Shown piece by piece: positions 42,893-57,200 of a DNA stretch of 64,000 nt. Every line of letters starts with the position of its first letter. Position 1 is the stretch's first letter. A program made the translations under genes and the position numbers. Location of the stretch: NCBI GenBank assembly GCA_030765045.1, contig CM060965.1:63194787-63258786 (forward strand). The letters are read 5' to 3'. This DNA comes from Tenodera sinensis. Taxonomy: Eukaryota > Arthropoda > Insecta > Mantodea > Mantidae. The notes beneath the pieces were generated by a model. It was given only the letters and a program-made list of their open reading frames with translations, was not told the DNA's origin and did not search any database.

Positions 42893-45216
42893 GTAAGTAC
42901 TAAAGGCCGGAGAGGTGTGCGCTCGCATGCGATACAGGTTAGCTGGACGTAGAGTATGAATGACGTCAGAGGTACAGCATGGCCATCAAATGTACAAGCA
43001 ACTGCCACTGTATACTCTGTTCATCTAGAGATTAGAGGAGACGTAAACAAAGCCACGTGTGTTTTGACCACAGCGCGCCCTCTTGACGCTTTCGCCGTGT
43101 AAATAGTCCCTTGAAGAAATAATGTTACTGAGGTCTGAAATGTCATTTAATGTTTGCTGAAGCATGAACTAAGTGTACTAAGCATAGTTAAACTGTAAGA
43201 ATACGCAGTTAAGTGAATTTGTAACCAGCCTAATTTATTCTGCGTGCGCATATTCAGTATGAAAGTAACATGGCGGAACAAGTGAGTGTTGTAAAACATA
43301 AGTGCGGCAAACCGTTGCGAAGTGGTGAAAAGACAACAATATTGAACATATTTAACAAGTTCTATCAGAAATATCCTGAACTTGCTATCGAAGACATGAT
43401 GAAATTAATATCCGAGTTTACTGGTGTGTCAGTTGCAAGTATTTACAGTACACCCAAAGAAAAATCGTCAGTTGGTGAAGATACCGGTAAAAACGACCAC
43501 GTGCAAGATAAATGGTGGATGTAGTTTGCGACGAATTTGTGAGTGTGAGATCTGCAATCCGTCGAAAAGTTCACTAGTTCTTTGTTAACAATGAACCACT
43601 ACCTTAAACAAAGTGCTGTTGGCAGTTAACTCTGATCCCGATCTTCCAGATTTAAAACGAACTGGTTTCGAGATTGTGAGCAGGAAATGACAAAGTGTTA
43701 TTGTGGACAGAGATGACGTAAGTAGCAGTTAATTTCCATGTGCTACATATTATTTGGATCACGTAAATATATCCTTTAGTAGTGTAAAATGCATATTATA
43801 CCTACGCGTAGCGGTAGGTAACCGTGTTGCGTCATTGTGAAAGCACGTGGCCGCGGAGTGATACAAACCGGTGCTTTGTTTATATCTCCTCTAACCTCTT
43901 GATGAACAGAGTATAGAAACAGTCGAAAACAACGTAACGTAGCACTCTGAAACTAGTGAAGCATTGCTTTGAGAGTGTTTGCAGACGCAAGGTCAAGGTG
44001 TAGTATAACGCGACTCTTTTGTTTCTTCTCGCAGTGAGCTGCAGACGTGGAGTGGTAGTGTTCTTTCATGGTCAGGTTGTACCTACCTGCAGTTGTTTAC
44101 ATGCGCGAGCCATAACGTAAAGTCCATGTGCAGTGTAGCTATGGAAAAACGCACACGTCTCCGGCCTTTAATAAGTACTTTTCAAATCGTATTAAGTTCA
44201 CATTTTTAGAAAGTTAAGTTTTATTTGAATTCGTAATATTCTGAACACGCTCTATTCGATGGTAAGTTCATTTCAAGTCTAACCGTATTTATTTCCAAGC
44301 AAACGAGGCTTGAATTACGGGGTTCACTTCAAATCATACTTTTTGCACCATTTGCTCCACTTCAAACCATATTAAGTTCTCCCGAGCAATAGACTCGGGA
44401 ATAGATTGTCAAGAATGAGCGCCAAAGCATTCAGTGCAGACAAATTTACACACAGAAGTTGCCCATCTGGTAAAAGCCGAGGACAGTTAAGACTTCGAAG
44501 GAACTGAATTCAGTAATTTTACATTGTGTTAATGAGTTCAGTAAATAAATATTGTATTAACTCATTCTATAATAGCCTTTTCAGAATAATTGGGCATTGG
44601 AACCTCTAAGAAAACACAAACTTGTATACTTTGTTTTGTTTATGTAAGGCAAAGTCATTAATTTTAAGTATGTTCAAAGCTCAGAGTTTATTTCCACATC
44701 AAACCATATTATGTCCACATTATAAAAGTATGTACTACCCTGTTTTGGAATTGATTTCAGTGGAAATACATCCTTAATCTTGGAATTAATATACATTTCT
44801 GTACTTCTGAAACTTTAGTTTATTTCCAAGGAGGCCCTAATGACCAAGTTGTCGACGGGCCCTTAAACCCAACACACTCACTCACTCTCCAAGGATTTAG
44901 GAGTTATTAGTTTTTCTTCTCTCCTGAAACATTTGCTCTAATGGACATAATACGATTTGAAAAGTACCTTCTCATATTTCTTCTAGTGTTTCTTCCTTGT
45001 TGCTTTTGGACTAATACTCCTTTTCATTGTTTACGATAATGTCCAATATCTGATTATATTAATATTTTTAAAGTGTTTTATTCATAAATTACGCTTTCAA
45101 TTTCATTTATTGTTGGCTTTATTTAAAAAATGTTCAACATATTTTTTCAAGTGTTGTTTGAATTCTTGCGTAGTACCAAAATCTACTAACATGTTCGTGT
45201 ACTTGTGTGTGTGAGT

Positions 45217-45292
<76 letters not shown>

Positions 45293-48200
45293 GGAGGTAA
45301 TCAAATTAATCATGAACTTGAATTTATTGAATCTGTTCATATAATTATGTATTTGACTTTCCCCTATATCATTCTTTCATTGTCAAGAAGATTGTCTATC
45401 TATACCTACTGATGATAATTATTGTTAAATGTTATATTTCAATTGCATTCATATAATAAAGGATTTTTTGTGTGTATTTCATGTCAAAAATGTTAAAAAG
45501 GCAAATATCGTTTTTTAGCAAATTCGAGATGATAGCGAAACGCGGAGTATGATATCATAAAATGACGTTACAAGAAAGTATAACTAAGCGAGACAATATT
45601 CGAACACGATACCTCAGTGACGCGGTAATATTAAACTACGTATCTCTTGGTCCGCCGATTTGGAAGAGAATGGACGCCTTTTTAATGCACGGCTACAATA
45701 AAATAATTTAACACTTATGGACCAAGGTTGAAAATGAAGAAGGTATTATTTACCAGTACCGGGTGACCGAGCTTTGCTCAGCGTTTTTCCCCCTTTTGTG
45801 AAAAATCTTGATTTTTTTTTTTGGGGGGGGGGGAGGAAATACTTACGTATATAAATTGAAAAGCAAACCGCTAACTAAATAACAATGTTTATCGTAACTG
45901 TTAAGAGCCATTTCCGAGATACAAGAGATATAGATATACTTATAAATGTTTCATAAGCATCATCATTCCAGCCCTAAAACGTCTACTGGTGAACGCAGAT
46001 CTACCCCACAGATATCCGCTTAGTTTGAGGTTTTCGTTGAGCTTTTGTCCCACTTGGAGTTCAGTTCTTTGGTACTGCGGTTGACTCTTACAGGGTGTTA
46101 ACACGTTAGCCAAGGTCTTTCACCTTTCCCTCGAGTTCTTCCATGGCTTCCTTAACGCCGGTCAGTCGCCCGTTAGTATTCTCCGATAGCTCTGTCTTCA
46201 TATCGGACATTCCCGTTTTCATCTTTACCATTCTGGAGTTTACATTTTTTAATTCGGCTTTCATATTTGTCTTCATCTGCCGCATTCCGGAATTCATTTC
46301 ATTTCCCATTATGTCCAGCTTGGCTAACATTTGTTTCATCAACTGTTTCGTATCATGGCTTTCGTCGCACTCCTGAGAACAATTGTGATTACTTTACTTT
46401 TTAACTACTTCTTTTTATTTTTTTACTAAAACACCAGAACGACACTGAGCAAACGCAATGTTGAACAATAATAAGTACTACAGAAGAAAAGCTACTTGAT
46501 GAAGCCGTGTGAATGTAATACGCATTTCTATTTCAGTCATATAGAAAAGTGTATGAATTGTTCATCGAAGAGGGAGTAGTGAAAGAGACAACAATATAAG
46601 CTCCCTAAACAGCTACAGGACGACATTGTCCTAACCACAATAAAATACTCCGTGGCAATGTGCCGAAATCATTTGTATGGTAACCATAACATTTAAATTT
46701 GAAAGTACTAGAATATAAATTAAATAATCATTTTAAGTGTCCCATATACTAACAAAAACGTTTTTTTGTTGTTGTTTTTTGTTAACCTTTTTATGTATTC
46801 ATTTCAAACACATGTAAGTTATTCTGTGTCACATGGCAAACCTTTATATAAGGTCAGATTTAATAATAAAATAGTAGAAAAACCGCGTGAGTTATACGTT
46901 GCACTTATTTCAAATATACGGAAAAATGTATGGATTGTTTGTAGAAGAGGAAATAGTATCTTACGTAAAAGAAAAGGGAGTGGAGAAAACCATGTGAATG
47001 TAATGCATTGCGGGTAAAATGGATTGCATAAAACCCATGAAAAAAACAGTTATGCCAATTTTCATGGTGATCGGTCAACTGGGTTTGGAGTTTACTCACT
47101 CTTCAACATACAATATATAGGCGTTGGTATGTATGAAGCTGATAAACGATAGAGAATAGCATGTGAATTTTTGCGTAAAACAAAAGCGTAAACGTATAGC
47201 AAATTGTATGAATTTTATGTTGAAGGGCGAGTAAAGAAAAAACTGTGATTGTGTCTCGTAAAGGAAGAGTTAGCAGAGGAAACTGTGTGAATGTAATACG
47301 ATACATTTATATTTCAACCATAGAAAATTGTATGAATTGCATGTTGAAGGGCAAACAGAGGATATGTGAATGTGCTACGTAAAAGAAAAGCAAATAGAAA
47401 AACATTTGAAAATAGTATATTGTGTAATAAAATGGTTACCATAAAAACCTTCTGCATGAAAAAAATACATATACGTGCCGAATTTTGCGGTGATCAGTTA
47501 TGTGATTTTCGAGATTAACAGTTACATATATACAAACATCCATTTTGTATATATGTATAGATGATATGAATTGTTTGTAGAAAAGTGAGTAGAGAAAGAG
47601 ATTTGAATGTGTTACCTAAAAGTTAGTGGAGAAAACAGTGTGAATGTAATAACATTTCTATTTCAAACATACCAAAAATGGCGTGACTTATTTTAAAAGC
47701 TGGGATAACAAATGCTTTTGTGTAAAATCGTGTTTTTATGGAAAATTGTTTATAGAAGAGTGAGTAGAGAAAGAGATGTGAATGTGTTATCTAAAAGTGA
47801 GTAGAGGAGACAGTGTGAATCTAATATGTAGCACTTCCATTTCAAATATACAGAAAATTATATTACTTATTTTAAAAGAGAGGATAAAAATGGTATTTTG
47901 TGTAAAATTAGGTTTTTTTTATGGAAAATTGTTTATAGAAGAGTGAGTAGAGAAAGATATCTGAATGCGCTATCTGAATTTGAGTAGAGAAAATAGTGTG
48001 AATGTAATACATACGATTTCTATTTCAGATATACAGAAAATTGTATAATTTGTAGAAGGAATGAAAACAGGTTTTTTTTATATAAAATCTTGCCTTTTTT
48101 TCAGGCAAGACGCCAATGTAGATAAACTTAGAAGCAGAACCTTATCTGAACAGAAACACATAATATATGCAAGAGTTGCCCTGTATAAGAGAGAATTAAA

Positions 48201-51200
48201 AATGTTATTTTTTTAATGTAAAATCGCGTTTTTTCAGGAATGACATCTATATAGATAAACTTAAAAAGCAAAACATTATCTGAATAGAAAATTTGATCCA
48301 AATTTATTAGAGCAGTTTCCAAGATGCGCGGAACACACACACACACACACACGCACACAGATATTGAATTGCTCATTTAAAGGTATTAGATTTGCATAGT
48401 AAATGCCCTTTGTTAAATGTGCCCAGTTCTTTCTTCCTTGATCCTTCAAATTATGACGTCAGTAGATTTACTGGCATGTAAAAGAACTCCTGCGGGACAA
48501 AATTCCGGCACACCGGCGACGCTGATGTGATCCTGGCAATTGACAGCGTCGTTAAACAACAAAATAATAATTTAATTTCAAATTATGACACAAGTAAGTA
48601 TTTATTGATAGTAAAAGCATCGTTTCATAAATCAAGTTTCTAACAATGCAGACTACTAGCCTACATACTAATGGTGTTAATGTAGAACGTAGATTCAAAA
48701 ACCGGTCGCTCGTCTGTTGCTTTGGTAGATAAGGCCCTTGACCCCACACAACTCTTGCTCCCTCCACCAGCTTTCTCCAACGTATACACGGCTGTTTCTT
48801 TCCAAACGTGAACCCAGTTCCTTTTACGAGTGATCGTATCTACAGGTAGCAGCGTTACGCAAAACATAGCAAAACAACTCTTTTTATCAGTATTTATATA
48901 GATTATGTGATTGTAAGATTTTAATAGGAATTACAATAATAATGTAATTTTTCGAAAACAAATTAATATTTCAAAAAGCAAAACATTAACACCACGAAAG
49001 ATAAGAATATTTATACAACTTTTAACTTTCCAATTCAAAAGGAGACAAACTTATCATATAACAATGTCAAATTAGCTCCACATTAAAATCTCTACCTGTG
49101 GTCGCACTTTCAACGTAATTACGCATTTATTATGCTCAGTTTATGGTTTTCCAGCAACATATTGATATTTGGTGAAACATTAGTTACAGATACAAATCTC
49201 AAGGCATTTGCTCTTAGACGGCACTTCTTCAAGTTCATTAAAGAACAAATCGTTCGGAGATGTATATACTGACAAACATACACATTATTTCTGCAGCAAA
49301 TTTACAAAATTCTGGATATTTTTGTGGATTAACTGACAATATTACTATCACTATACGCCTCACAGCATAAATAAGTTCTAGTTGAAGTTCAACTGGAACA
49401 TTCTAGGAATCAATAGAATAGGGCAAGGCAAAGAGATCCATATAAAACATGATGGTGGTGGGTGGTGGTGGCGGCAGTGGCGGTGGCGGTGATGATGATG
49501 ATGATGTGTTTAAAACAGTGGAGCGTGTTAATAAACTTAGTTGAAAACTTTGTCGACCGAACAGCTGAATGATGGAGAGGACCCTCTCCGAAACTAGTAC
49601 TGTTTTAAATATTATTACAAGTAAGTTGGAGCAAAATGTGTTTTTGAATGTCGATTAAGTTTATTAAAAAGAGTTCAGATTTGATATCCTCCAAACCTAA
49701 AATCTTTTTTTTTATAAAAAAAAAAAAAAAAAAAAAAAAGAGTGTATCCAATATCTCACAATACTTACTAATTTCTGTGCAAATGTGGAAGTGGCTTTGC
49801 TTTTCAATGATATGCATGTTGTACCGCCCAGATTAAGATTGTCCCAAGCAGAGTAAGCAGGTGCTGGTGTTACGGGGAGCATGGGCCTGTTAAGCTCCAA
49901 AGCGCTTGCTTGTGCTCAAGCACATCAATGACAATGACTTAAGCCCATGACACAAAAACGATTTGTGTGTCTAATATACTATGTAACCTTAAAGCCACAA
50001 GAGGTAGTGGATTGATGTTCAAATATTTGACCAAATACCCGACATGACCGGATATGATCTGACCGGTTGAAGGTAGTTGTAAGCCAGCTACAACCTTTCT
50101 TCTACAGCTCTCTGCTGTCGTACGACAATTGGAGAGTAATCGATAATGATGCAATTATTTCAAAGGAAAATGTTTCATTTGTTGCAGCAACCTCTGTTCC
50201 CGAAATGGCAAAAGGATACCTGGTAAGCAGTGAAAAATGTCGCATTCCAGACATAGACCCATATCACGAAAGCATCAGATACCTGATCGAGCCCGTAGAA
50301 TCGATGGTTTGCTCTCGATATGGACCACTCACCTATATCCGTAGTGAGCCAGATTATGCCTTGATTCTTGATACAGAAGTAAAACCTTTCTACGTCCCCG
50401 CAGGAACAGGAGAACTAAAATGCTGCTATGCAAACATAAGTCGACCGGAACCCAAGCCAAATTCTACAACTGCCGATAAAGACATCAGGTAATTAATTTT
50501 TCAGTTGGCCCTTCAAATGAAATCTCAATGTATTGTCCAGTTCATAGAATTACCAAAAATGATTTATAAAATCTCTGAAATAGAACAATGCATCATTCGG
50601 AGGTACCAATCAAATAATAATACAAATGTTCATAAGGAAGCTCTTGAACACAAAGCGTTCAAAATCCAATTTATAAAACATAAGTGGCCCTTTGGTATTC
50701 ATGTGGTACCTAAGAACCCAACTGCTTTACTAAAGTCTAACCAGGGCAAAATGTTTTTCTCTAAGCAACCGTTCTATACTAAGTAAGTCATTCAATGAAA
50801 AACTGAAGCTGTTAGCAGTGAAGCGCATTGAATCTATTAACATAATTGTTTAGAGACCATAGGCTCCACTTCTATTTCTGTATATACTGTATTTGTCTAT
50901 TGATTAGTTTCAACAACTTATACTATATACAAAATATAAGTGAAGCCTCTAGTCTCTAAATATTTGTTGTATGACAAAGTCATGTTTGTGAAAGTATAGA
51001 CTATAAAATATGGTGGTGATAAACTACATAAACACCATAGTTAAGCAAGCGCAGTACTCGCACATAAAACCCTGAAAATCACTTTCAGGCACAAAAGCTT
51101 CTTGCCCAAACAAAAATGTTGCGGAAAAAGCAAAGAATAATTATCATTTATTTATTTTTACTTTTTCTACTATGTATGGTAAAGTAGAGGAAATATTGTA

Positions 51201-54200
51201 TTCCACCCAAAAATTTGATGTCGAGATTTCACTGGAAATATGCTTTTATGTCCCTGAATTTCTAAACAAAAAATTTTTAGAAAAAGGTCCTTGTGTGTGT
51301 GTGTATGGGGGGGGGGGGGGGGGGGAGGTGGCAGTGTCATTGTTAGCCATAGGACAGCATAACTCAGAAACGAAAAGTTGGTTAAAAACCAAAGTTGGTA
51401 TTTAAGTTTAATGTATTTCAAGGGTGCTACATGAAGATTTCGAAGAAAATTTCTCCACCCTAAACTACCCTTTACGTGGAAAATTTTTCGAAAATTTGGT
51501 TTTCTTGAAAATGGCTATTAGCGATTTTTATTAAAATGCCATATGTTTGAGATATTTTTATGACAAATGAAATGTATATTTTGAATTTTCTGGCCATAGC
51601 TCATGGAGTCCTATTTACTCTGGATGACTTTTGCATAACTGGTAAGCCATAAGAGCTGAACCAAGTCTTACTATACAAAAATGTAGATCTTTCTAAAACA
51701 TGCAATTTATGTCAGATTTTTCTTTCTTTTTTTTTCCCTTTTCTTCTTCTTCTTTTTTTTTTTTTTTTTTAGAATGAATTTAGTAGTGTGAGTTTTGGAG
51801 AACTTACATTTCTGTCAAATGGAACATCGTTATTCATTTTTATATGTTAGCCATGCAAAGAGAACGGAATTTGAAAGCTTTAAAAGATTTGACTATCGCT
51901 CAAAATCTACTGTATTCCCATATTCTCCTGCACCTACAAGTAGATAAACAAGGTAACATTGCAAAAGTTTATCTCAACTAACATGAGGAAGATATAGGGA
52001 TAAGAGTTTATAAGAATGGTTAGTACAAGAGTAGAGAAAGTCATGTGAGCGCAACACATCGGGTTATTTATTTATTTCTCGTATTTACAGTGAGTAATTT
52101 TAACTTAGGCTAGGCTGCCTTAGCTTAGTTTAGCCGAATTTTACCTTAGTCTAACCTGGCTGAGTTCAGGGAAGTCAGATAATCAAGTTCAGTGATAATA
52201 CAGTTGCGGCATCTTTCCTGATTGAGCTGAAAATAGATTTCTCGTTTGAATGTTTTATTTCAACCCACATTAGCAGAATGGTGTGAGGTTTAGGTATCAT
52301 TTATTGAGTTCCCTTTTTGGCAACAAAGTCAGCATTCTCATTGCCACTGGTTATATAATGTGAGAGAATGAAATGAACAATGAACAACTATAACAATGAA
52401 AAACTGAGGCGGTTGGCACTGAAACAATATAAAGCAGCAAACATAAGAAATATTTAGAGTCTAAGCTTCACTTATCTTGTATTTGGTGTAAGTTGTTGAA
52501 AATTAAACACAAATCCACTAAAAATGTTCATATAAAACACTTTGTTGAAGCAAAAGTTTAAAAAATCAGAGTGGTTAGTTGAAAATAGATTTTGCTGATG
52601 CTTGTGTAGCTGAAGTGGAGTCCATAAGTATAAACGTGTTATAAAACAGTTTGGGCGAGTTAGTAATGTTTCGCAATCAGCGTTTGTTTGAAATGGCCCT
52701 ATCCAAAGGAGAAGCTGAAAAGCATGCACTGTGTTCCCGATCCTATATTACTTGTTCTAAGTATACACCAGTCTTGGGTTTGTATAGCTAGAAGTTTCAC
52801 AACACTTTCGTGTATTTAACTTTACTAAGTTAAAAACTTTCTGATAGGTCTAGATTATAACGGGATATTTTACATTCTATAGGGCGTGTTAGTCATACGT
52901 CACAAATTTTTGATCATTGGGAACATCCATGAGTTGGTAGAATATTCAGAATAACCAAACACCACGAGAAAGTGGGTAAGCTTACACTCCCGACAAAGAA
53001 CATCAATCACTATGCAACCTATTTTCAAGCCTGTTTCGGAAATCACTTGTTTGGTCGTGAAAAAGGTTTATGTATTTGTGTAGCAAGTGTATAACCAATG
53101 AAATAACTTAGTTAATTACATCGAACCTGAGGTAATCAGATTCTAAATGACAGCTATAGAAATGCACGTTTCTCTTTATCCCTGAATCAACAAAGTTCGG
53201 GAAATATCTTACAATAGACTTCCACAAATATAAACTTCTTATAAAGTACCTTACAAACAGGTCGTACATTTTTTTGCTGATATTTCTTTTATCTTTTGCA
53301 ATTGTGACTTGCCTTACTAGGTCTTAAAATTCTATAAGTAATTGCAGAGACACAGATGTGAAACCAAACAGGAATCAAACAGAAAGATGATTACGTCATT
53401 TATATCCAATTGCGATTAGAGATGTTGCAGTCCTATTTTCTACTAGATGGTTGTGAATTTATCGATTTGTAAAGGTTGTTGTCAGCCAAAGCTGGATTTC
53501 TGATGAAGTCATTTTTAAAGGTACTCCATAATAAATTTGGAACTGGACTCATAATGGAAACGAGCATTAAGGAATTTTGATTCAGAATAAAGTCATGAAA
53601 AGGAAATCTTGTCGATAAACGTATTAATAACAACGCAGAAACTCTAGCTTGTTTATTAGGATATAATTATTTATAGCTTCAGAATCTAAATTTTATCTAC
53701 ATGCAATTTAACCGACATAAAGCTGTGATATCTTATAATACTGGTATGTTAACTGCTTCATCAAATCGGTTGGTGATATTGCATTATTAATAGAGATAGC
53801 TTGAATATTAAATTTTGGAAGGTGGAGTTATATTTATTACCTAGATTGTATGATAAATGTATATGTTTATAATTTCATTTTTAATTATTTTGTTAGACAT
53901 TTTAAAAATTTAATACATTAAAATATTTAAAAACCGCAGATTACAATTTGTCATCCTTAAAATAAATGTTTTCACTAAAGGAATTTAAATAGGGGAAGGT
54001 AATCTGTGCATATGACGAAAGAGGTCACTTGTTTTTCCAAGCATGCTACTAAAAAGAGCAAGTTGGGGGATCCAAATCCGGGACCAATTAAGGGGAAAAT
54101 GATTTTGAAGTATTTTGTCATGTAAAAAGTTTTGTAATAAACAATTCAAACTAATATTTAAGTTTATCCTTATTGTTGCTGCCATTGTATGTGAGAGGAG

Positions 54201-57200
54201 CATTTTGAAAAATCAAATAGATGTACCGGTGGGACAGTTGTTGAGTGAGAGAATGATTCACAGCGCATTCTTCGCCTCATCAGTAGAGTCCGGAATTGTC
54301 TAGAAAAATGTGCATGCAAATATGCATGAGACACATAAAAATATGCATAAATACATGAACAAGCGTCAAATTAACTACTGTTTTTACAATCTTAACTTAA
54401 TCATTGCTGTTACAGCTACAGCTAAGCAAAGTTGTCCTAAGCTTTTCTTGTGCAAACCTTTTATGTTATCTGGAATAACAGTGTTACAGAAGACAAAAAT
54501 GAAACTGTAGTGTTTCAATATTACAATTTAGGATATTAGGAGGGCCTTGAGTTCTTTGGACCGCCTTTTAGCAAAGCTGCCCTCCGCCCCCCCTAAATAG
54601 AAGATTTTAACCTAAATCATCAGTAATTCTCCCCTGAAGCCAATGTGATTCTAAGTAGCTAACCATGAACAACACATGTTTTAATTGCTATAATAAACTT
54701 TTTCCTTAATTAAACTCAAAATGTCTTCATAAAAGCTGATTTACGCAGGACTAGTTTTGTAAGAACTTTCCTACATCCTCGGCTGCTCTTGAATATCGGA
54801 TATAATTAGCCGATCCTCTGCTGTTGACTATTTTCCATCTGGATGAACTTCATGGGCGAGTTTTCTTCAAATGGAAAATCATAATTCATTAGGCGTGTTA
54901 GGAGTGTCGAGATCTCTTGCCTGTTATACATATTTCAAACGGATGTTGTGTTGGATATCATGCTGTTTTTTTTTTAAGAAATGGGCCGAAACTGCGGATT
55001 TTTCAATCTGTTCACTTACTAAATTGCTAAAATGCTCCTTAAGCATTTAACTGTGTGACTAAACAGTTTATAATATTAGGTTATCTCATAAGTAATGTCA
55101 GTTTTTTGATTTTGGTGTTTTGGAAAATTTATTGGGTTTCATTGGTTTGGCTATGCTATTTGCAGGATGCTATGGCTAGTGTTGTATACACTGCGAGCAC
55201 ATATCAGTCTTCAGTTGTTAATAAACAATCGCAAAATGAAGATAACAATGTTTGAACTTAAGGACTAGTGGAAACAAGTTTATAACGCCACTGCCACAGC
55301 TCGAAGAATATGTGAAGCGGAAGGAGAAGGTGTGGTTAGTGAGCGTGTGGCACAACAATGGTTCCAACATTTCAACAATGGAGATGAAAACACTACCACG
55401 TTCTGGAAGACCTAAAGTATGGAATATTGAGGATACACACCTTACCTGCAAAAAGGTACCCGTAGGTTTTCAGAAGAACTTGGATAAAAGATACTATACA
55501 TTGCCACATTAAGACACTTGGATAATCATACAGAAGCTGTAGATCTGTACTTCATGAACTGACACCTCAATATGCTCAACGTAAAGTGCATATCTGTCGT
55601 CAGCTTATCCGTAATTCCATGGATGATAGATTTGTCAGAAGAATTGTCACGTGATGAAAAATGGGTATATACCCTGCTGCCTCGAAACAGTGGTTTGATT
55701 CCTGCCAACCTGCCAAAGTCATTGTTTACAAAATCGGTTAGGTCCCAAAGTAATGTGTGTGTGGTGGAATTTTGAAGGTGTGATTTGCTGAGAGTTTGTT
55801 CCAAACAGGCGGGCGATTGATGCAGATACTTATTCTCAACAACTGGAATGAGTTTATGACATTTTGAGATGGAAATACCCAGCATTAATTAACTGAAATA
55901 GACTTCTATTGCAACAGGACAATGCAAGACCATATACTGTACGAACAACCATGGAAAAAATTCAGGAATTGGGAAGAATCGATCTGCTACCACACCCAGC
56001 ATACAGCCCTGATCTCGCACCATCAGATTAGCATCTTTTTCGATCCATGGCCCATTTTCTACCTGGAAGAAATTTTGACAACATTGAAGCAGTGCAAGTG
56101 GGTCTCACCAAATTCTTCGCATCAAAAACCAGACTGGTACCATTGTGGGATAATAAAGATCACTGAAAGATGGCTCAATACCATAGAATCTAATAGTCTG
56201 TACTTTGAAGATTAGTTGATTGCTTGTCAGAACACATTTCAAATAACTGTTTTTCTTAAAAAGTGATATTACTTATGAGACAGTATCTATAGCAATTAAT
56301 ATTGAGCTCCATAGCATAGTACTTCCAGTTTGTTAAATTAAATTGCATAGTTTAATGCCATGTGTTCTACATTTACAGTGTGAGTCTTTGTGAACCGTTT
56401 AAGAAACAGGTGCAGCTAGGTCCTGACTCTGAGTTTATTCTCGTGAAGTGCACGGTGAAAGGAAGAGAGGTGTATTCCAATGTGCATTTTACTATTCCAC
56501 CAACTAAATTGAAGAAGAGGCATGTCGACTCACGAAGGCGTCCCAATGTTCTCCTGCTGGGCATTGACAGCATGTCTAGACTCAACTTGATTCGCACTAT
56601 GCCTCGCACAGTAAGCCACCTCCGTCGTCAAGGCTGGGTGGAACTGCGAGGATACAACAAAGTGGCAGATAACACCTTACCAAATGTGGCACCGATTCTC
56701 ACCGGAATGGACTTGGAGCAGGTAATTGTTGTAATAGCGGATCAGGTCTTATGTGGGGCCATTTAATCAGATTTATAAAGTCTAATGTATAATATCCATA
56801 CGGCAGTATCTAACTTATACTCACAGGTTTATCAGCATGTTTGAGTTCGAGTTTTGAATCACTTTATTCACTTTAAAATTTTGGAAAAACTGAAACATTT
56901 TCAAGATCATTCGATCTCATCCTCAGCTGTCGGGTGATTGAGAAGTGTAAATAAAGTGACTCAAAAAATCGAATTCAAACATGAGGAATACTTCACTGTT
57001 AACAGGCTTCCATTTTTACTTTCTCTACTGGTAAGTAGGGGAAGTATTGTATTCCACCCAAAAATTCGATGTCGAAATTTCACCGGAAATTTTTAGAAAA
57101 AGGTCTGTGTGTGTGTCAGTCTGTGTATCTGTGGACAGCATAACTCAAAAACGAAAGGTCGTTAAAAAACCAAAGTTGGTATTTAAGTTTAATGTCTTTC

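Noticed and set aside
50505..50786. 93-codon frame in DUF229 intron 2
   Set aside because: No recognised domain; it directly follows the exon 2 donor and is more likely intron or a decayed element. It would not fit phase 2 from exon 2 without an acceptor.
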